This document shows positions 8,459-17,800 of a stretch of 64,000 nucleotides of DNA, piece after piece (within the stretch, counting starts at the first letter, position 1; each line of letters opens with the position of its first letter). Source of the DNA: Ruminococcus sp. Phil11. Its GTDB lineage: Bacteria > Bacillota > Clostridia > Oscillospirales > Ruminococcaceae. The DNA is taken from assembly GCA_001940925.1 (NCBI GenBank), contig MSGZ01000009.1, forward strand, positions 113,908-177,907, written 5' to 3'. A program made the translations under genes and the position numbers. The notes under the pieces are model-generated. The model was not told where the DNA came from. It made no database searches and saw nothing but the letters and a program-made list of their open reading frames with translations.

Positions 8459-9372
8459 TGTGCAAGGTTTATGATATCGCGGTTGTCGGATCGGGTCCTG
8501 CCGGTCTGACAGCCGCGCTCTATGCACGGAGAGCGGGCAAATCCGTGATCGTCATTGAGAAGGAGAACTTCGGCGGACAGATCACCTTTTCCCCGAAGAT
8601 CGAGAACTATCCGACTGCCATGGAGATCAGCGGCGCGGAATTTGCCGAAAAGCTGATGACGCAGGCGGAGGCACACGGCACCGTGCTGGAAATGGACAAT
8701 ATCACCGCGGTCACAAAGGACGCAGAGGGCTTTACGCTGACCGGCGAATACGGCAGCTATCAGGCGAAAAGCGTGATCCTTGCGACCGGCTCGAAGCACC
8801 GGACGCTCGGTCTGCCGCATGAGGCGGAGCTGACGGGTCACGGTGTCTGCTACTGCGCAGTCTGTGACGGCGCATTCTTCCGCGATCAGGATGTCGCGGT
8901 GATCGGCGGCGGAAACACCGCTTTGCAGGACGCCGTGTTCCTTTCGGATATCTGCACCTCGGTCACGATCGTGCAGAATCTGCCGGAGCTGACCGGTGAC
9001 CCCGTGCTGCAGGCGCGCGTCTCGAAGCTCGAAAACGTCAGTGTGATCTGTGAAGCGACCGTCGATGCGCTGCTCGGCGAGGACAGGCTGACCGGTATCC
9101 GTATCCTGAAGGGCGCGGAGAAATCACCGGAGCTGCTTTCCGTGACCGGCTTATTCGCGGCAATCGGCCAGCAGCCGGAAAACGGCGCGTTTGCGGAATT
9201 TGCCGCACTTGATCCCGCAGGCTATATCATCTCCGATGAAAACTGCAGGACCGGAACAGAAGGCATCTTTGTGGCAGGCGACTGCCGTACCAAGGCGATC
9301 CGTCAGGTCGTGACCGCGACCGCGGACGGTGCCTCGGCTGCCCTTGCAGCCTGCCGGTATCTCGACAGATAA
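8458..9372 (+). CDS. trxB: Thioredoxin-disulfide reductase
   Basis: A 304-residue FAD flavoprotein that passes electrons from NADPH to thioredoxin-like proteins. It shows the FAD-binding motif GSGPAGLTAALYARRAG, the active-site motif CAVCDG (around residues 133-138), the NAD(P)H-binding GGGNTALQDA and the C-terminal GIFVAGDCR FAD motif. The ATG at 8458 shares one base with the nrdD stop, indicating translational coupling; a GTG just upstream would overlap more. Its partner is probably the glutaredoxin-like domain at the end of NrdD. A terminator follows. Confidence 0.95.
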   Translation: MCKVYDIAVVGSGPAGLTAALYARRAGKSVIVIEKENFGGQITFSPKIENYPTAMEISGAEFAEKLMTQAEAHGTVLEMDNITAVTKDAEGFTLTGEYGSYQAKSVILATGSKHRTLGLPHEAELTGHGVCYCAVCDGAFFRDQDVAVIGGGNTALQDAVFLSDICTSVTIVQNLPELTGDPVLQARVSKLENVSVICEATVDALLGEDRLTGIRILKGAEKSPELLSVTGLFAAIGQQPENGAFAEFAALDPAGYIISDENCRTGTEGIFVAGDCRTKAIRQVVTATADGASAALAACRYLDR

Positions 9373-9388
9373 TTGTATATACGAAACA

Positions 9389-9423
9389 AGGAGCAGTATG
9401 AGCGATCATGCTGCTCCTTTCTT
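9389..9423 (+). terminator. Terminator after trxB
   Basis: AAGGAGCAG/CTGCTCCTT stem followed by a T-rich stretch. Confidence 0.75.
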
Positions 9424-9428
9424 TTGCA

Positions 9429-9457
9429 TTGACAAACCGTGCCGCCGATGATAAAAT
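9429..9457 (+). promoter_or_regulatory. Housekeeping promoter of the ECF sigma operon
   Basis: TTGACA 9429-9434, 17 bases, TAAAAT 9452-9457 preceded by TG. Confidence 0.7.
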
Positions 9458-9485
9458 GAAGATACGAAAAATTTTTTCATATCGC

Positions 9486-9511
9486 TGTAACCTTATGCGC
9501 AAAATGTCGTT
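9486..9511 (+). promoter_or_regulatory. Candidate ECF-type (autoregulatory) promoter
   Basis: TGTAAC at 9486-9491, 16-base spacer, CGTT at 9508-9511, resembling ECF promoters such as those of B. subtilis SigX/SigW (-35 with AAC, -10 with CG). It lies 30 bases before the sigma gene. Confidence 0.5.
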
Positions 9512-9540
9512 ATAACGGGTGAAGGGAAACACGAAAGGCG

Positions 9541-10107
9541 GTGATCGCCATAGACGGCAAAAGAATTCTTTTGATGCTGCATAACAGAAACGAGCAGGCG
9601 CTGAAAGATTCCGTACAGCTGTACGGTGCGCTCTGCCGGTCTGTTGCACGCAATATTCTGGGCAGCGATGAGGATGCGGAGGAATGCCTGAACGATGCGC
9701 TGCTGCGCGTCTGGAATGCGATCCCGCCCGCGAACCCGGAAAACTACTGTGCGTACCTTCTGAAAACCGTCCGCAACGCAGCTCTTGACCGGTACAAATC
9801 ACGCCGGAGAGGCAAGCGCGGCGGCGGTCAGGTCTCGCAGGCACTGGACGAGCTGACGGAGATCTTTCCCGCGGCGGAGAACGTCGAACGGGAGCTGGAA
9901 CAGCGCGAGCTGATGCAGGCGGTCACGGTGTTCCTGCAAAATCTGCCGGAGAAGCAGCGTGATCTGTTTATCTGCCGGTACTGGCAGTCCGCGGCCGTCG
10001 CCGACCTCGCTGCGCGGTTCGGGATGACGGAGAACGCTGTGAAGGTCATGCTTGCAAGACTGCGGAAACGTCTGCAAACATATCTGCGGGAGGAGGGATT
10101 GCTTTGA
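9541..10107 (+). CDS. ECF-type RNA polymerase sigma factor
   Basis: A 188-residue sigma-70 family protein. Region 2 spans ~15-85 (LCRSVARNILGSDEDAEECLNDALLRVWNAIPP) and region 4 spans ~125-185 (LPEKQRDLFICRYWQSAAVADLAARFGMTENAVKVMLARLRKRL, ending in a helix-turn-helix). It lacks region 3, as ECF sigmas do. The start is a GTG behind GAAAGGCG. The next gene overlaps it by four bases and encodes a one-membrane-pass protein, the usual place for an anti-sigma factor; a dockerin protein follows. This suggests a sigma factor responding to the cell surface or cellulosome, but its regulon is unknown. Confidence 0.9.
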   Translation: MIAIDGKRILLMLHNRNEQALKDSVQLYGALCRSVARNILGSDEDAEECLNDALLRVWNAIPPANPENYCAYLLKTVRNAALDRYKSRRRGKRGGGQVSQALDELTEIFPAAENVERELEQRELMQAVTVFLQNLPEKQRDLFICRYWQSAAVADLAARFGMTENAVKVMLARLRKRLQTYLREEGLL

Positions 10108-11036
10108 ATGCTGAGACATTTCTGGAGCTGATGAACACGCTGCCGGATGAGATGATCGTGACGGCAGTTCACGCGGAATACAAGCGGAAGCGGATGCCTG
10201 TGTATCTGCTTCCGGCAGCCGCAGCCTGTCTGGTGATCGGTTTGGCAGCAGCAGTCTATCCGAAGCTGCGGATGCATACGCCGGAGGTCACGGAGCCGCC
10301 TGCCGTTACTGCGGAAACGACTTCACCGGTTATGACCGCCCCGGTTACAACCCTATCAAAACAGGCGGTCACAACCGGCACGGAGACTGCAAGGACGCAG
10401 ACGACCGCTGCGGCGACTGTCACGGTGTATACGACAGCGGTGACGGAACCGGCGGAAACAGAACCGGTGGAAACAGAACCGCCTGAAACTGATATCTCTG
10501 TCACTTCAACCGATGCTGCGGTTGAAACCCCAGCCTTTACGGAACAGCATATCGAAACGACAACTCACTCTGTTATTCCAGTAATAATTGAAGATCCGGT
10601 AATCGAAGTTCCTCTCTGGAAAGGCATTGTCATGTATCAGGAAAGTGTTGCAGAGCCGCACCTAAACAGCTTCTTTGCCCTTAGCCCAAATGATATGGAT
10701 GTGTGGATGCGATCATTATTCGGCATTTCACAGGATTATGATCTGACACAAAACCGCTGCCTGTTAATTACAATTGATACGGCCTATAGCAATGCCGTTA
10801 TCATTGGTTGTAAGCAAGTTCCAAATGGGCTTACCCTGATCGTAGCATATCTGGAAGATGGCAAGGAATTGAACAAAACGATCCATTATGCCATACCGCT
10901 GCCAGATAATATGACACTTGAGCCGGATAATTGCAATGCAGACTATCTGGAAATGACAGATGAAGAATTGATCCAAGAAATGGAAAAAGAAAAACTGGAA
11001 CTGAAAACCGGAAACGAACAGGAGGGATTACAATGA
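10104..11036 (+). CDS. Single-pass membrane protein, putative anti-sigma factor
   Basis: A 310-residue protein starting at a TTG that overlaps the sigma-factor stop (TTGA), with AGGAGGG seven bases upstream. A short cytoplasmic part (~1-35) precedes one transmembrane helix (LLPAAAACLVIGLAAAVYP, ~36-54). Then come ~100 residues rich in Thr, Val, Pro and Glu, typical of an extracellular linker, and a C-terminal domain of ~140 residues that I do not recognise (contains WKGIVMYQESVAEPHLNSFF). The topology and coupling to the sigma gene suggest a membrane anti-sigma factor whose outer domain senses a signal; the cytoplasmic portion is too short to show a classic anti-sigma motif. Confidence 0.75.
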   Translation: MNAETFLELMNTLPDEMIVTAVHAEYKRKRMPVYLLPAAAACLVIGLAAAVYPKLRMHTPEVTEPPAVTAETTSPVMTAPVTTLSKQAVTTGTETARTQTTAAATVTVYTTAVTEPAETEPVETEPPETDISVTSTDAAVETPAFTEQHIETTTHSVIPVIIEDPVIEVPLWKGIVMYQESVAEPHLNSFFALSPNDMDVWMRSLFGISQDYDLTQNRCLLITIDTAYSNAVIIGCKQVPNGLTLIVAYLEDGKELNKTIHYAIPLPDNMTLEPDNCNADYLEMTDEELIQEMEKEKLELKTGNEQEGLQ

Positions 11037-12214
11037 AAAAGCGTATGAGATTTGCAGCAATGCTCGCTGGTGCCGTTATGCTGTGCGGTACGATTTCTAC
11101 CGTGCCGGTTTCCGCACTGTGGTGGTGGGGAACTGCTGGCGGAGGAGAATTCGCCGATATGCAGCAGCTTGATGACAAAGGAATGTTCAAATGGATCGGG
11201 TACGGCGGTGTTCCCGGCACACCGCGCGATTATCAGGTGTATACGCAGCATTACTCGCAGGATGTGGAAGCCGAAGTAACTTATGCCGACACCGGTGAAA
11301 CCAAAATCGAAACAACGCACTATGAGGGAGACAACTTGTATGTCGTAATGCCGCGCAGCAATATCCTTCGCATGGTGTTCCGAGCTGATCTTGACGAAAC
11401 AGAGACAAAGCAAAAAGCCGTGATAATTCTGAGAAAATATTATCCGGAAATGCTGGTTGACGCCAATTACTACGGCTTCCCCGCATCGTTCCTCAAGTGT
11501 GCGCCCTGCACCTATGAGCTTTGCGACAGAAGCGAAACAGCCGGTTCCTCGGAAATTTCTGCTGCTATTATGAAAGATATGGCACAAGCCGGACTGATTA
11601 CTGAGTTCTATAGCTGGGGGCAGACCGCAAATTACCAGCAGGTTGGGATCACTTATCCCACAGCATATGATCCCACAAGGCAGAAATGGAACAGCAGCTA
11701 TACTGCGCTGGAAGATGTGACTTATGACTGGACATCTGTTGAAGCATGGGTACAGGAGCATCACCCCGAATGTGAATTTATCTGTGTAACACCGGACGAT
11801 ATCGAAACAGCGAAAAAAATCGGACAATATGATTTAGAACGAAACAAAGTATTTTTCAATGATAATCTTGACAAGATGTATGCCGTGATTCCGCCGGACG
11901 GCACAGCCTTCCCGGAACATTTTGCAATTGCCGCAGAGCTTTACGAACAATTTGGTCTTGCAGCTGGATGGTCGTGCCCCGAATCTACTAACGAGCAAAT
12001 GATTGGTCAAAACGCGCTTACAGCCGCGGGAGATGTGAACCTTGACTGCGCAGTTGACGTCGCAGACGCGGTACTTGTCGCAAGATTTGCCGCCGAGGAC
12101 AGAGAAGCCGTCATCACCGATCAGGGCAGGCTGAACGCCGATATCAGCGGCGACGGCAATGTCACAACGGACGACACCGAGCTCATCCTGAAAAAGATCG
12201 CGAAGAAAATCTGA
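11033..12214 (+). CDS. Secreted dockerin protein of unknown function
   Basis: A 393-residue protein with a signal peptide (1-~29), a body of ~300 residues I cannot assign, and a C-terminal dockerin (~332-393) with two calcium-loop repeats: GDVNLDCAVDVADAVL and ADISGDGNVTTDDTEL. The body opens with LWWWGTAGGGEFADMQQLDDKG and has several Trp/Tyr-rich segments. The ATG overlaps the preceding stop (ATGA), so it is co-translated with the sigma/anti-sigma pair. It may be the sensed partner of that pair or a cellulosome component under its control; both are inference. A GC-rich terminator follows. Confidence 0.8.
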   Translation: MKKRMRFAAMLAGAVMLCGTISTVPVSALWWWGTAGGGEFADMQQLDDKGMFKWIGYGGVPGTPRDYQVYTQHYSQDVEAEVTYADTGETKIETTHYEGDNLYVVMPRSNILRMVFRADLDETETKQKAVIILRKYYPEMLVDANYYGFPASFLKCAPCTYELCDRSETAGSSEISAAIMKDMAQAGLITEFYSWGQTANYQQVGITYPTAYDPTRQKWNSSYTALEDVTYDWTSVEAWVQEHHPECEFICVTPDDIETAKKIGQYDLERNKVFFNDNLDKMYAVIPPDGTAFPEHFAIAAELYEQFGLAAGWSCPESTNEQMIGQNALTAAGDVNLDCAVDVADAVLVARFAAEDREAVITDQGRLNADISGDGNVTTDDTELILKKIAKKI

Positions 12215-12229
12215 CAACTGATTCCGATA

Positions 12230-12264
12230 CAGCCGCCGGTATTCAACTGCCGGCGGCTGATTTT
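12230..12264 (+). terminator. Terminator of the sigma/dockerin operon
   Basis: CAGCCGCCGG/CCGGCGGCTG stem followed by TTTT. Confidence 0.85.
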
Positions 12265-12285
12265 GCATGACCGCTGAAAAGGTGC

Positions 12286-12314
12286 TTGACAAACTGCACG
12301 AATTATGCTATACT
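12286..12314 (+). promoter_or_regulatory. Promoter of the leu operon
   Basis: TTGACA 12286-12291, 17 bases, TATACT 12309-12314 with extended TG. Confidence 0.85.
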
Positions 12315-12324
12315 TTATTTATAA

Positions 12325-12600
12325 ATGCGATGAAGGGAACAAAAGCCTTTTCCGAACGCTTCCAGAGAGCTGCCCCCGGCTGAAAGGCAGCAGCGGACGA
12401 AGGGTCATAACTCCTCCCTGAGCAGTCGGCTGAACGCAGCGATGCAATTAGGCTTGACCGGGTTCTCCCGTCACAGAGAGATGCGTTCATGCGACGCAGC
12501 AGAGCGGGCACAGTTGCGTGTCAAGAAGAGTGGTACCGCGGAGTATTCAGACAGAAGCTTCGTCTCTTTCCGATTTCATGGAGAGGGGCGATTTTTTGTT
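12325..12600 (+). promoter_or_regulatory. T-box riboswitch (leucine) before leuA
   Basis: The leader holds the hallmark T-box sequence AGAGTGGTACCGCGG (12527-12541). It also has stem I features: GATGAAGGGAACAAAAG near the start and CAGAGAGCTGCC in the distal part. It ends in a terminator hairpin (12568-12592) with a run of T. T-boxes bind uncharged tRNA and then let transcription continue. The triplet CTC at 12411-12413, after CATAA in the expected specifier position, would read leucine and fits the genes downstream. The exact fold was judged by eye. Confidence 0.93.
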
Positions 12601-12640
12601 ATCAGCCCTTCCCGGCAGATAAATTACGGAGGTGTTCAAC

Positions 12641-14311
12641 ATGAGAAATGCAGAAAAGTATACCCGGCAGTTTTTTGCCGCGCCTGCACCGAAAACAGAC
12701 TGGATGCAGAAAACCTATATCGACCGTGCGCCGCAGTGGTGCAGCGTCGATCTGCGCGACGGCAATCAGGCACTTGTGACCCCGATGTCGCTGGAGGATA
12801 AGCTCGAGTATTTCTCCGCGCTCGTGAAGACCGGATTCAAGGAGATCGAGATCGGGTTTCCGGCGGCCTGCGATACGGAATTTGAATTCTGCCGCACGCT
12901 GATCGAGCAGGATCTGATCCCGGACGATGTGACGATCCAGGTGCTGACGCAGTCCAGAGAGCACATCATTCAGCGGACTTTTGAGGCAATCGAGGGATGT
13001 AAGCAGGCGATCGTGCATCTGTATAATTCGACCTCTGCGGTGCAGCGCGAGCAGGTGTTCCGCATGGAAAAGGATGAGATCACCGAGATTGCGGTATCCG
13101 GCGCGAAGCTCTGCAAGCAGTACAGAGAACGCTGTTCCGGCAAGATCCTTTTTGAGTATTCGCCGGAAAGCTTCACCGGCACCGAGCCGGACTATGCACT
13201 GGAGATCTGCAATGCCGTGCTGGATGTCTGGCAGCCGTCACCGGAGGACAAGGTCATTATCAATCTGCCGGTGACCGTGCAGCTCTCCATGCCGCATGTG
13301 TATGCGAATCAGGTCGCGTACATCAGCGAGAACCTGAAATACCGTGAGAATGTGATCCTCTCGCTGCACCCGCACAATGACCGCGGCTGCGCGGTCGCGG
13401 ATACCGAAATGGGACTGCTGGCCGGTGCGGAGCGCGTCGAGGGTACGCTGTTCGGCAACGGCGAGCGCACCGGCAATGTCGATATCGTGACGCTGGCACT
13501 GAATATGTATGCGCAGGGCGTTGACCCCGGCCTCGATTTCAGCGATCTCCCGACCCTGACGGAGATGTTCACGCGCCTGACCCAGATGGAGATCAACGAA
13601 CGGCAGCCGTATTCCGGCAAGCTGGTCTTTGCGGCGTTCAGCGGCTCGCATCAGGATGCGATCGCAAAGGGACTGAAATGGCGCACCGAGACCGGCGATC
13701 CGCACTGGACGGTGCCGTATCTGCCGCTTGACCCCGCCGATATCGGCAGAGCCTACGAGACAGACGTTATCCGCATCAACAGCCAGTCCGGCAAGGGCGG
13801 CATCGGCTATGTGCTGGAAACGCGGTTCGGCTATAATCTGCCGAAGCGTATGCGCGAGCATGTCGGCTATCTGGTCAAGAGCATTTCCGACCACGAGCAC
13901 AGAGAGCTTTCGCCGGATGAGGTCTATCTGATCTTCCGCGAGCATTATATCGACATTACGAAGCCGCTGAATCTGACCGCCGTGCATTATGTCCAGCACA
14001 ACGGCATTGAGGCGACGATCGACATTGAATACAACGGTGAGACAGCCTCTGCGACGAACAACGGCAACGGCCGTCTGGATGCAGTGAGCAATGCCGTCCG
14101 TTCGTACACCGGACTCAGCTATACGCTGAATTCCTATACGGAGCACGCACTTGAGGTCGGCTCGACTTCCAAAGCAGTTTCCTATGTTGAGCTGCTGAAC
14201 AGCGAAAAGGAGAGCTTTTGGGGCGTCGGCATCGACAACGATATCATGACGTCGTCCGTCAAGGCATTTGTCAGCGCACTCAATAACATGCTGACGCAGC
14301 AGAAGGCATGA
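12641..14311 (+). CDS. leuA: 2-isopropylmalate synthase
   Basis: A 556-residue enzyme condensing acetyl-CoA with 2-oxoisovalerate, the first step of leucine synthesis. The TIM barrel begins with [16 protein letters not shown], the metal-binding Asp/Arg motif, and continues with [53 protein letters not shown] (the His-x-His-N metal site). A C-terminal regulatory domain (~430-556) is where leucine inhibits the enzyme. Length and the [12 protein letters not shown] segment match the longer actinobacterial-type LeuA. The ATG at 12641 follows GGAGGTG; a GTG nine bases earlier lies inside that ribosome site. The T-box upstream controls it. Confidence 0.96.
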   Translation: MRNAEKYTRQFFAAPAPKTDWMQKTYIDRAPQWCSVDLRDGNQALVTPMSLEDKLEYFSALVKTGFKEIEIGFPAACDTEFEFCRTLIEQDLIPDDVTIQVLTQSREHIIQRTFEAIEGCKQAIVHLYNSTSAVQREQVFRMEKDEITEIAVSGAKLCKQYRERCSGKILFEYSPESFTGTEPDYALEICNAVLDVWQPSPEDKVIINLPVTVQLSMPHVYANQVAYISENLKYRENVILSLHPHNDRGCAVADTEMGLLAGAERVEGTLFGNGERTGNVDIVTLALNMYAQGVDPGLDFSDLPTLTEMFTRLTQMEINERQPYSGKLVFAAFSGSHQDAIAKGLKWRTETGDPHWTVPYLPLDPADIGRAYETDVIRINSQSGKGGIGYVLETRFGYNLPKRMREHVGYLVKSISDHEHRELSPDEVYLIFREHYIDITKPLNLTAVHYVQHNGIEATIDIEYNGETASATNNGNGRLDAVSNAVRSYTGLSYTLNSYTEHALEVGSTSKAVSYVELLNSEKESFWGVGIDNDIMTSSVKAFVSALNNMLTQQKA

Positions 14312-14348
14312 CCGGCTCCGGAGCCGCGGTGCGGAAGGAGGGAACTGT

Positions 14349-15614
14349 ATGGGTATGACAATGACGCAGAAGATCCTTGCGGCACATGCCGGGCGGGATT
14401 CCGTGCAGGCGGGCGAGCTGATCCTTGCGTCGCTTGACCTTGTGCTCGGCAACGATATCACGGCACCGGTCGCAGTCAAAGCATTTGCAGCACTCGGCCA
14501 AAGGGCGGTCTTTGACCGGGAAAAGGTCGTCATGGTCATGGATCATTTCGTCCCGAACAAGGATATCAAGGCGGCGGAGCAGTGCAGAGTCTGCCGGGAT
14601 TTCTGCCGTGAGCAGGCAGTCACGCATTTTTACGATGCCGGCAGAATGGGCATTGAGCACGCGCTGCTGCCGGAGCAGGGGCTCGTCACGGCAGGTGACG
14701 TTGTCATCGGTGCGGATTCGCATACCTGCACCTACGGCGCACTCGGCGCATTCTCGACCGGTGTCGGTTCCACGGACATGGCCTGCGGCATGGCGTCCGG
14801 CAAGGCGTGGTTCAAGGTACCTTCTGCGATCCGCATCGAACTGACCGGCTCGCTGCGGAAATATGTGACGGGCAAGGATGTGATCCTGCATATCATCGGG
14901 AAAACCGGCGTGGACGGTGCGCTGTACCGCTCCGTTGAGTTCACCGGGGAAGGTGTGCATACGCTTTCCGTGAGCGACCGGCTCTGTATGGCGAATATGG
15001 TGATCGAGGCGGGCGCGAAAAACGGCATTTTCCCGGTCGATGATGTGACGCTTGCATATCTGCGGGCGCATCATGCGAAGGCGCCGCGGGTCTATGAGGC
15101 GGACGAGGATGCTGTATATGACGAAACGCTGACGGTCGATCTCTCGCAGATCGAGCCGACGGTCGCGTTCCCGCATCTGCCGGAAAACGCAAAGACCTTT
15201 GCGGAGATTGGGGACATTCCGGTCGATCAGGTCGTGATCGGTTCCTGTACGAACGGCAGACTGGAAGACCTGCAGCTTGCAGCGGAGATCATGCGTGGAA
15301 AGACCTGCGCGCCCGGTGTCCGCGTGATCGTCATTCCGGCCACGCAGCAGATTTATCTGGATGCAATGGAGCAGGGGCTCCTGAAAATATTTGTCGAGAG
15401 CGGGGCGGTTGTTTCCACGCCAACCTGCGGGCCGTGTCTCGGCGGATATATGGGCATTCTTGCAAAGGGTGAGCGCGCCGTCGCGACGACGAACCGCAAT
15501 TTCGTCGGCAGAATGGGGCATCCGGAATCGGAGGTCTATCTCGCGAGCCCTGCGGTCGCGGCTGCAACGGCACTGACCGGCAAAATCATGAGCCCGTGGG
15601 AGGTGGCGCTATGA
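14349..15614 (+). CDS. leuC: 3-isopropylmalate dehydratase large subunit
   Basis: A 421-residue aconitase-family subunit that, with LeuD, isomerises 2-isopropylmalate to 3-isopropylmalate. Seen motifs: [30 protein letters not shown] (substrate and cluster region), [12 protein letters not shown] with one cluster cysteine, and [12 protein letters not shown] with the other two. The last carries the [4Fe-4S] ligands. AAGGAGGG precedes the start. It overlaps leuD by four bases (ATGA), as expected for a heterodimer made in equal amounts. Confidence 0.97.
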   Translation: MGMTMTQKILAAHAGRDSVQAGELILASLDLVLGNDITAPVAVKAFAALGQRAVFDREKVVMVMDHFVPNKDIKAAEQCRVCRDFCREQAVTHFYDAGRMGIEHALLPEQGLVTAGDVVIGADSHTCTYGALGAFSTGVGSTDMACGMASGKAWFKVPSAIRIELTGSLRKYVTGKDVILHIIGKTGVDGALYRSVEFTGEGVHTLSVSDRLCMANMVIEAGAKNGIFPVDDVTLAYLRAHHAKAPRVYEADEDAVYDETLTVDLSQIEPTVAFPHLPENAKTFAEIGDIPVDQVVIGSCTNGRLEDLQLAAEIMRGKTCAPGVRVIVIPATQQIYLDAMEQGLLKIFVESGAVVSTPTCGPCLGGYMGILAKGERAVATTNRNFVGRMGHPESEVYLASPAVAAATALTGKIMSPWEVAL

Positions 15615-16102
15615 AGCTGACAGGCAGCGTCCTGAAATACGGCGACCATGTGGATACGGACGTCATCATTCCGGCGCGGTATCTGAATACGAGCGAAAGG
15701 CAGGAGCTCGCCGCGCACTGCATGGAGGATCTCGACCGCAGCTTTGTGCAGCGCGTCAGGCCGGGCGACATTCTGGTCGCCGGACAGAATTTCGGCTGCG
15801 GCTCGTCGAGAGAGCACGCGCCGATCGCGATTCAGGCAAGCGGGATTTCGCTTGTGATCGCGAAAAGCTTTGCACGGATTTTCTACCGCAATGCAATCAA
15901 TATCGGGCTTGCGATCGTTGAATGCCCCGAGGCTGCAGCGGACATCGCGGAGGGCGATATCGTGGAGGCCGATCTGGACAGCGGCATCATCCGCGACCTG
16001 ACGACCGGTGCGGAATATCATACGGCACCGTTCCCGCCCTTCGTGCAGGAGATCATTGCACACGGCGGACTGATGCAGTCGGTCGCGGACGGGATTTTAT
16101 GA
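15611..16102 (+). CDS. leuD: 3-isopropylmalate dehydratase small subunit
   Basis: A 163-residue partner of LeuC. Typical motifs are [36 protein letters not shown] and [21 protein letters not shown], which form the swivelling substrate domain. The ATG overlaps the leuC stop, and the frame's upstream extension (to 15596) lies inside leuC and is rejected. The gene for a GNAT acetyltransferase begins in its own stop codon. Confidence 0.96.
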   Translation: MKLTGSVLKYGDHVDTDVIIPARYLNTSERQELAAHCMEDLDRSFVQRVRPGDILVAGQNFGCGSSREHAPIAIQASGISLVIAKSFARIFYRNAINIGLAIVECPEAAADIAEGDIVEADLDSGIIRDLTTGAEYHTAPFPPFVQEIIAHGGLMQSVADGIL

Positions 16103-16599
16103 AGCTTGTATTCCGGAACGCGGCGCGCAGCGATCTGCCTGCCGTCATGCAGCTGATCCGTGCGGCGATCGCAGAGATGCAGCGGCAGGGGATCGACCAG
16201 TGGGACGACGTCTATCCTGCGGAAACGCATCTTGCCGCGGATATCGAAGCCGGGCAGCTTGTCTGCGGCCGGGACGGCGAACGCCTTGCCGTGATCTATG
16301 TGCTGAATCAGGAATGTGACCCGGCGTATGACAGCGCGGTCTGGTCGTATGACGGTATCCGGTTTGCGGTGCTCCACAGGCTTTGTGTACACCCCGATTA
16401 TTGGGGGCAGGGGATCGCGCAGCAGACAATGGAACAGATCGAATCCGGTCTGCGGGAAGCAGGCTGCAAAGCGATCCGGCTTGATGTGTTCGCAGAAAAT
16501 CCCGCGGCACTGCGGCTGTATGCGCGGAACGGCTATCGGCAGACCGGTACGGCGGATTGGAGAAAGGGCAGATTTTTGCTCATGGAGAAGCTGCTGTAA
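16099..16599 (+). CDS. GNAT-family N-acetyltransferase
   Basis: A 166-residue acetyltransferase, about the usual length. The acetyl-CoA binding region is visible as [24 protein letters not shown] (motif A, Q/RxxGxG/A form) and the C-terminal [17 protein letters not shown] (motif B). The substrate cannot be read from sequence. It begins inside the leuD stop (ATGA) and ends 15 bases before leuB, so it is fully embedded in the leu operon and under T-box control. A link to leucine or to an amino-acid-derived amine is possible but unproven. Confidence 0.9.
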   Translation: MKLVFRNAARSDLPAVMQLIRAAIAEMQRQGIDQWDDVYPAETHLAADIEAGQLVCGRDGERLAVIYVLNQECDPAYDSAVWSYDGIRFAVLHRLCVHPDYWGQGIAQQTMEQIESGLREAGCKAIRLDVFAENPAALRLYARNGYRQTGTADWRKGRFLLMEKLL

Positions 16600-16614
16600 G
16601 GCAGGAGGTGCAGA

Positions 16615-17697
16615 ATGGAATATCGCATCGCATTATTAAAAGGTGACGGCATCGGTCCGGAGATCACGGACAGTGCCGTGCAGGTGCTGGAACAGACCGC
16701 AGACCGGTTCGGGCACCGCTTTGTGTTTACGCCGTATCTGATCGGCGGTGCCGCGATCGACGCGGTCGGGGAGCCGCTGCCGGATGAGACCGTGCAGGGC
16801 TGTCTCAACAGCGACAGTGTATTGCTCGGTGCGGTCGGCGGTCCGAAATGGGACGGCCTGCCCGGAGATCAGCGTCCGGAAAAGGCACTGCTCGGCATCC
16901 GTGCGGCACTCGGGCTGTATACGAATCTGCGGCCTGCGAAGCTCTTTCCTGCGCTGAAGGGCGCATCCCCGCTGCGGGACGATCTGACGGCGCAGGGCTT
17001 TGATATTCTCATTGTCCGCGAGCTGACCGGCGGTATTTACTTCGGTGACCGCGGATACCGCGAGGGAAAATACGGTGAGGAGGCATTCGACACGGAATGC
17101 TACAGCGTCATGGAGATCGAGCGCATCGGCAGGGCGGCGTTTGAAGCCGCGATGCGCAGAAGCCGCCGGCTGGTCAGTGTGGACAAGGCGAATGTGCTGG
17201 AAACCTCGCGGCTCTGGCGGAGCACGATGCACCGGCTTGCGGCGGACTATCCGGACGTGCAGTACAGCGACCTGTTCGTGGACAATGCCGCCATGCAGCT
17301 TGTGCGCGACCCGCGGCAGTTTGATGTGATCGTGACCTCCAACATGTTCGGGGATATTCTCTCGGATGAAGCCTCGCAGCTGACGGGTTCGATCGGGATG
17401 CTGGCGTCGGCGTCGCTCGGCGAGACAACACGCGGGCTGTACGAGCCGATCCACGGCTCCGCACCGGATATTGCAGGAAAGGATCAGGCGAACCCGGTCG
17501 CGGCGATCCTCTCCGGCGCGATGATGCTGCGTTATGCGTTCGGGCTTTCCGCGGAAGCGGACGCGATCGAACAGGCCGTGGATACGGTGCTGGGACGCGG
17601 CTGCCGCACGGCCGATCTGGTCGGGGATTCCGGCATCCGGCCGCTTTCTTGTACGGAGATGACGGCGGAGATTGTCAAAGCGGTCGCTGCGGGATGA
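16615..17697 (+). CDS. leuB: 3-isopropylmalate dehydrogenase
   Basis: A 360-residue NAD-dependent enzyme that oxidises and decarboxylates 3-isopropylmalate to 2-oxoisocaproate. Family motifs: [11 protein letters not shown] near the N-terminus, [33 protein letters not shown] and the signature [28 protein letters not shown], followed by [20 protein letters not shown] for NAD binding. AGGAGGTG lies before the ATG. Last gene of the operon; a terminator follows. Confidence 0.97.
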   Translation: MEYRIALLKGDGIGPEITDSAVQVLEQTADRFGHRFVFTPYLIGGAAIDAVGEPLPDETVQGCLNSDSVLLGAVGGPKWDGLPGDQRPEKALLGIRAALGLYTNLRPAKLFPALKGASPLRDDLTAQGFDILIVRELTGGIYFGDRGYREGKYGEEAFDTECYSVMEIERIGRAAFEAAMRRSRRLVSVDKANVLETSRLWRSTMHRLAADYPDVQYSDLFVDNAAMQLVRDPRQFDVIVTSNMFGDILSDEASQLTGSIGMLASASLGETTRGLYEPIHGSAPDIAGKDQANPVAAILSGAMMLRYAFGLSAEADAIEQAVDTVLGRGCRTADLVGDSGIRPLSCTEMTAEIVKAVAAG

Positions 17698-17762
17698 ACG
17701 CAAGGTCTGATCTCCCGTGTCCATAAGAGGCAGGCATTCACTGCTTGAAATACATATAGTAT

Positions 17763-17800
17763 AACGGCATTGCAGTCTTCTGCAGTGCCGTTCTTTATTT
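17763..17800 (+). terminator. Terminator of the leu operon
   Basis: AACGGCATTGCAG/TGCAGTGCCGTT stem followed by TCTTTATTT. Confidence 0.8.

Noticed and set aside
5954..8527. 857-codon minus-strand frame opposite nrdD, and similar long antisense frames opposite other GC-rich genes
   Set aside because: Arg/Leu/Asp-rich composition typical of antisense shadows; the plus-strand genes have clear motifs.
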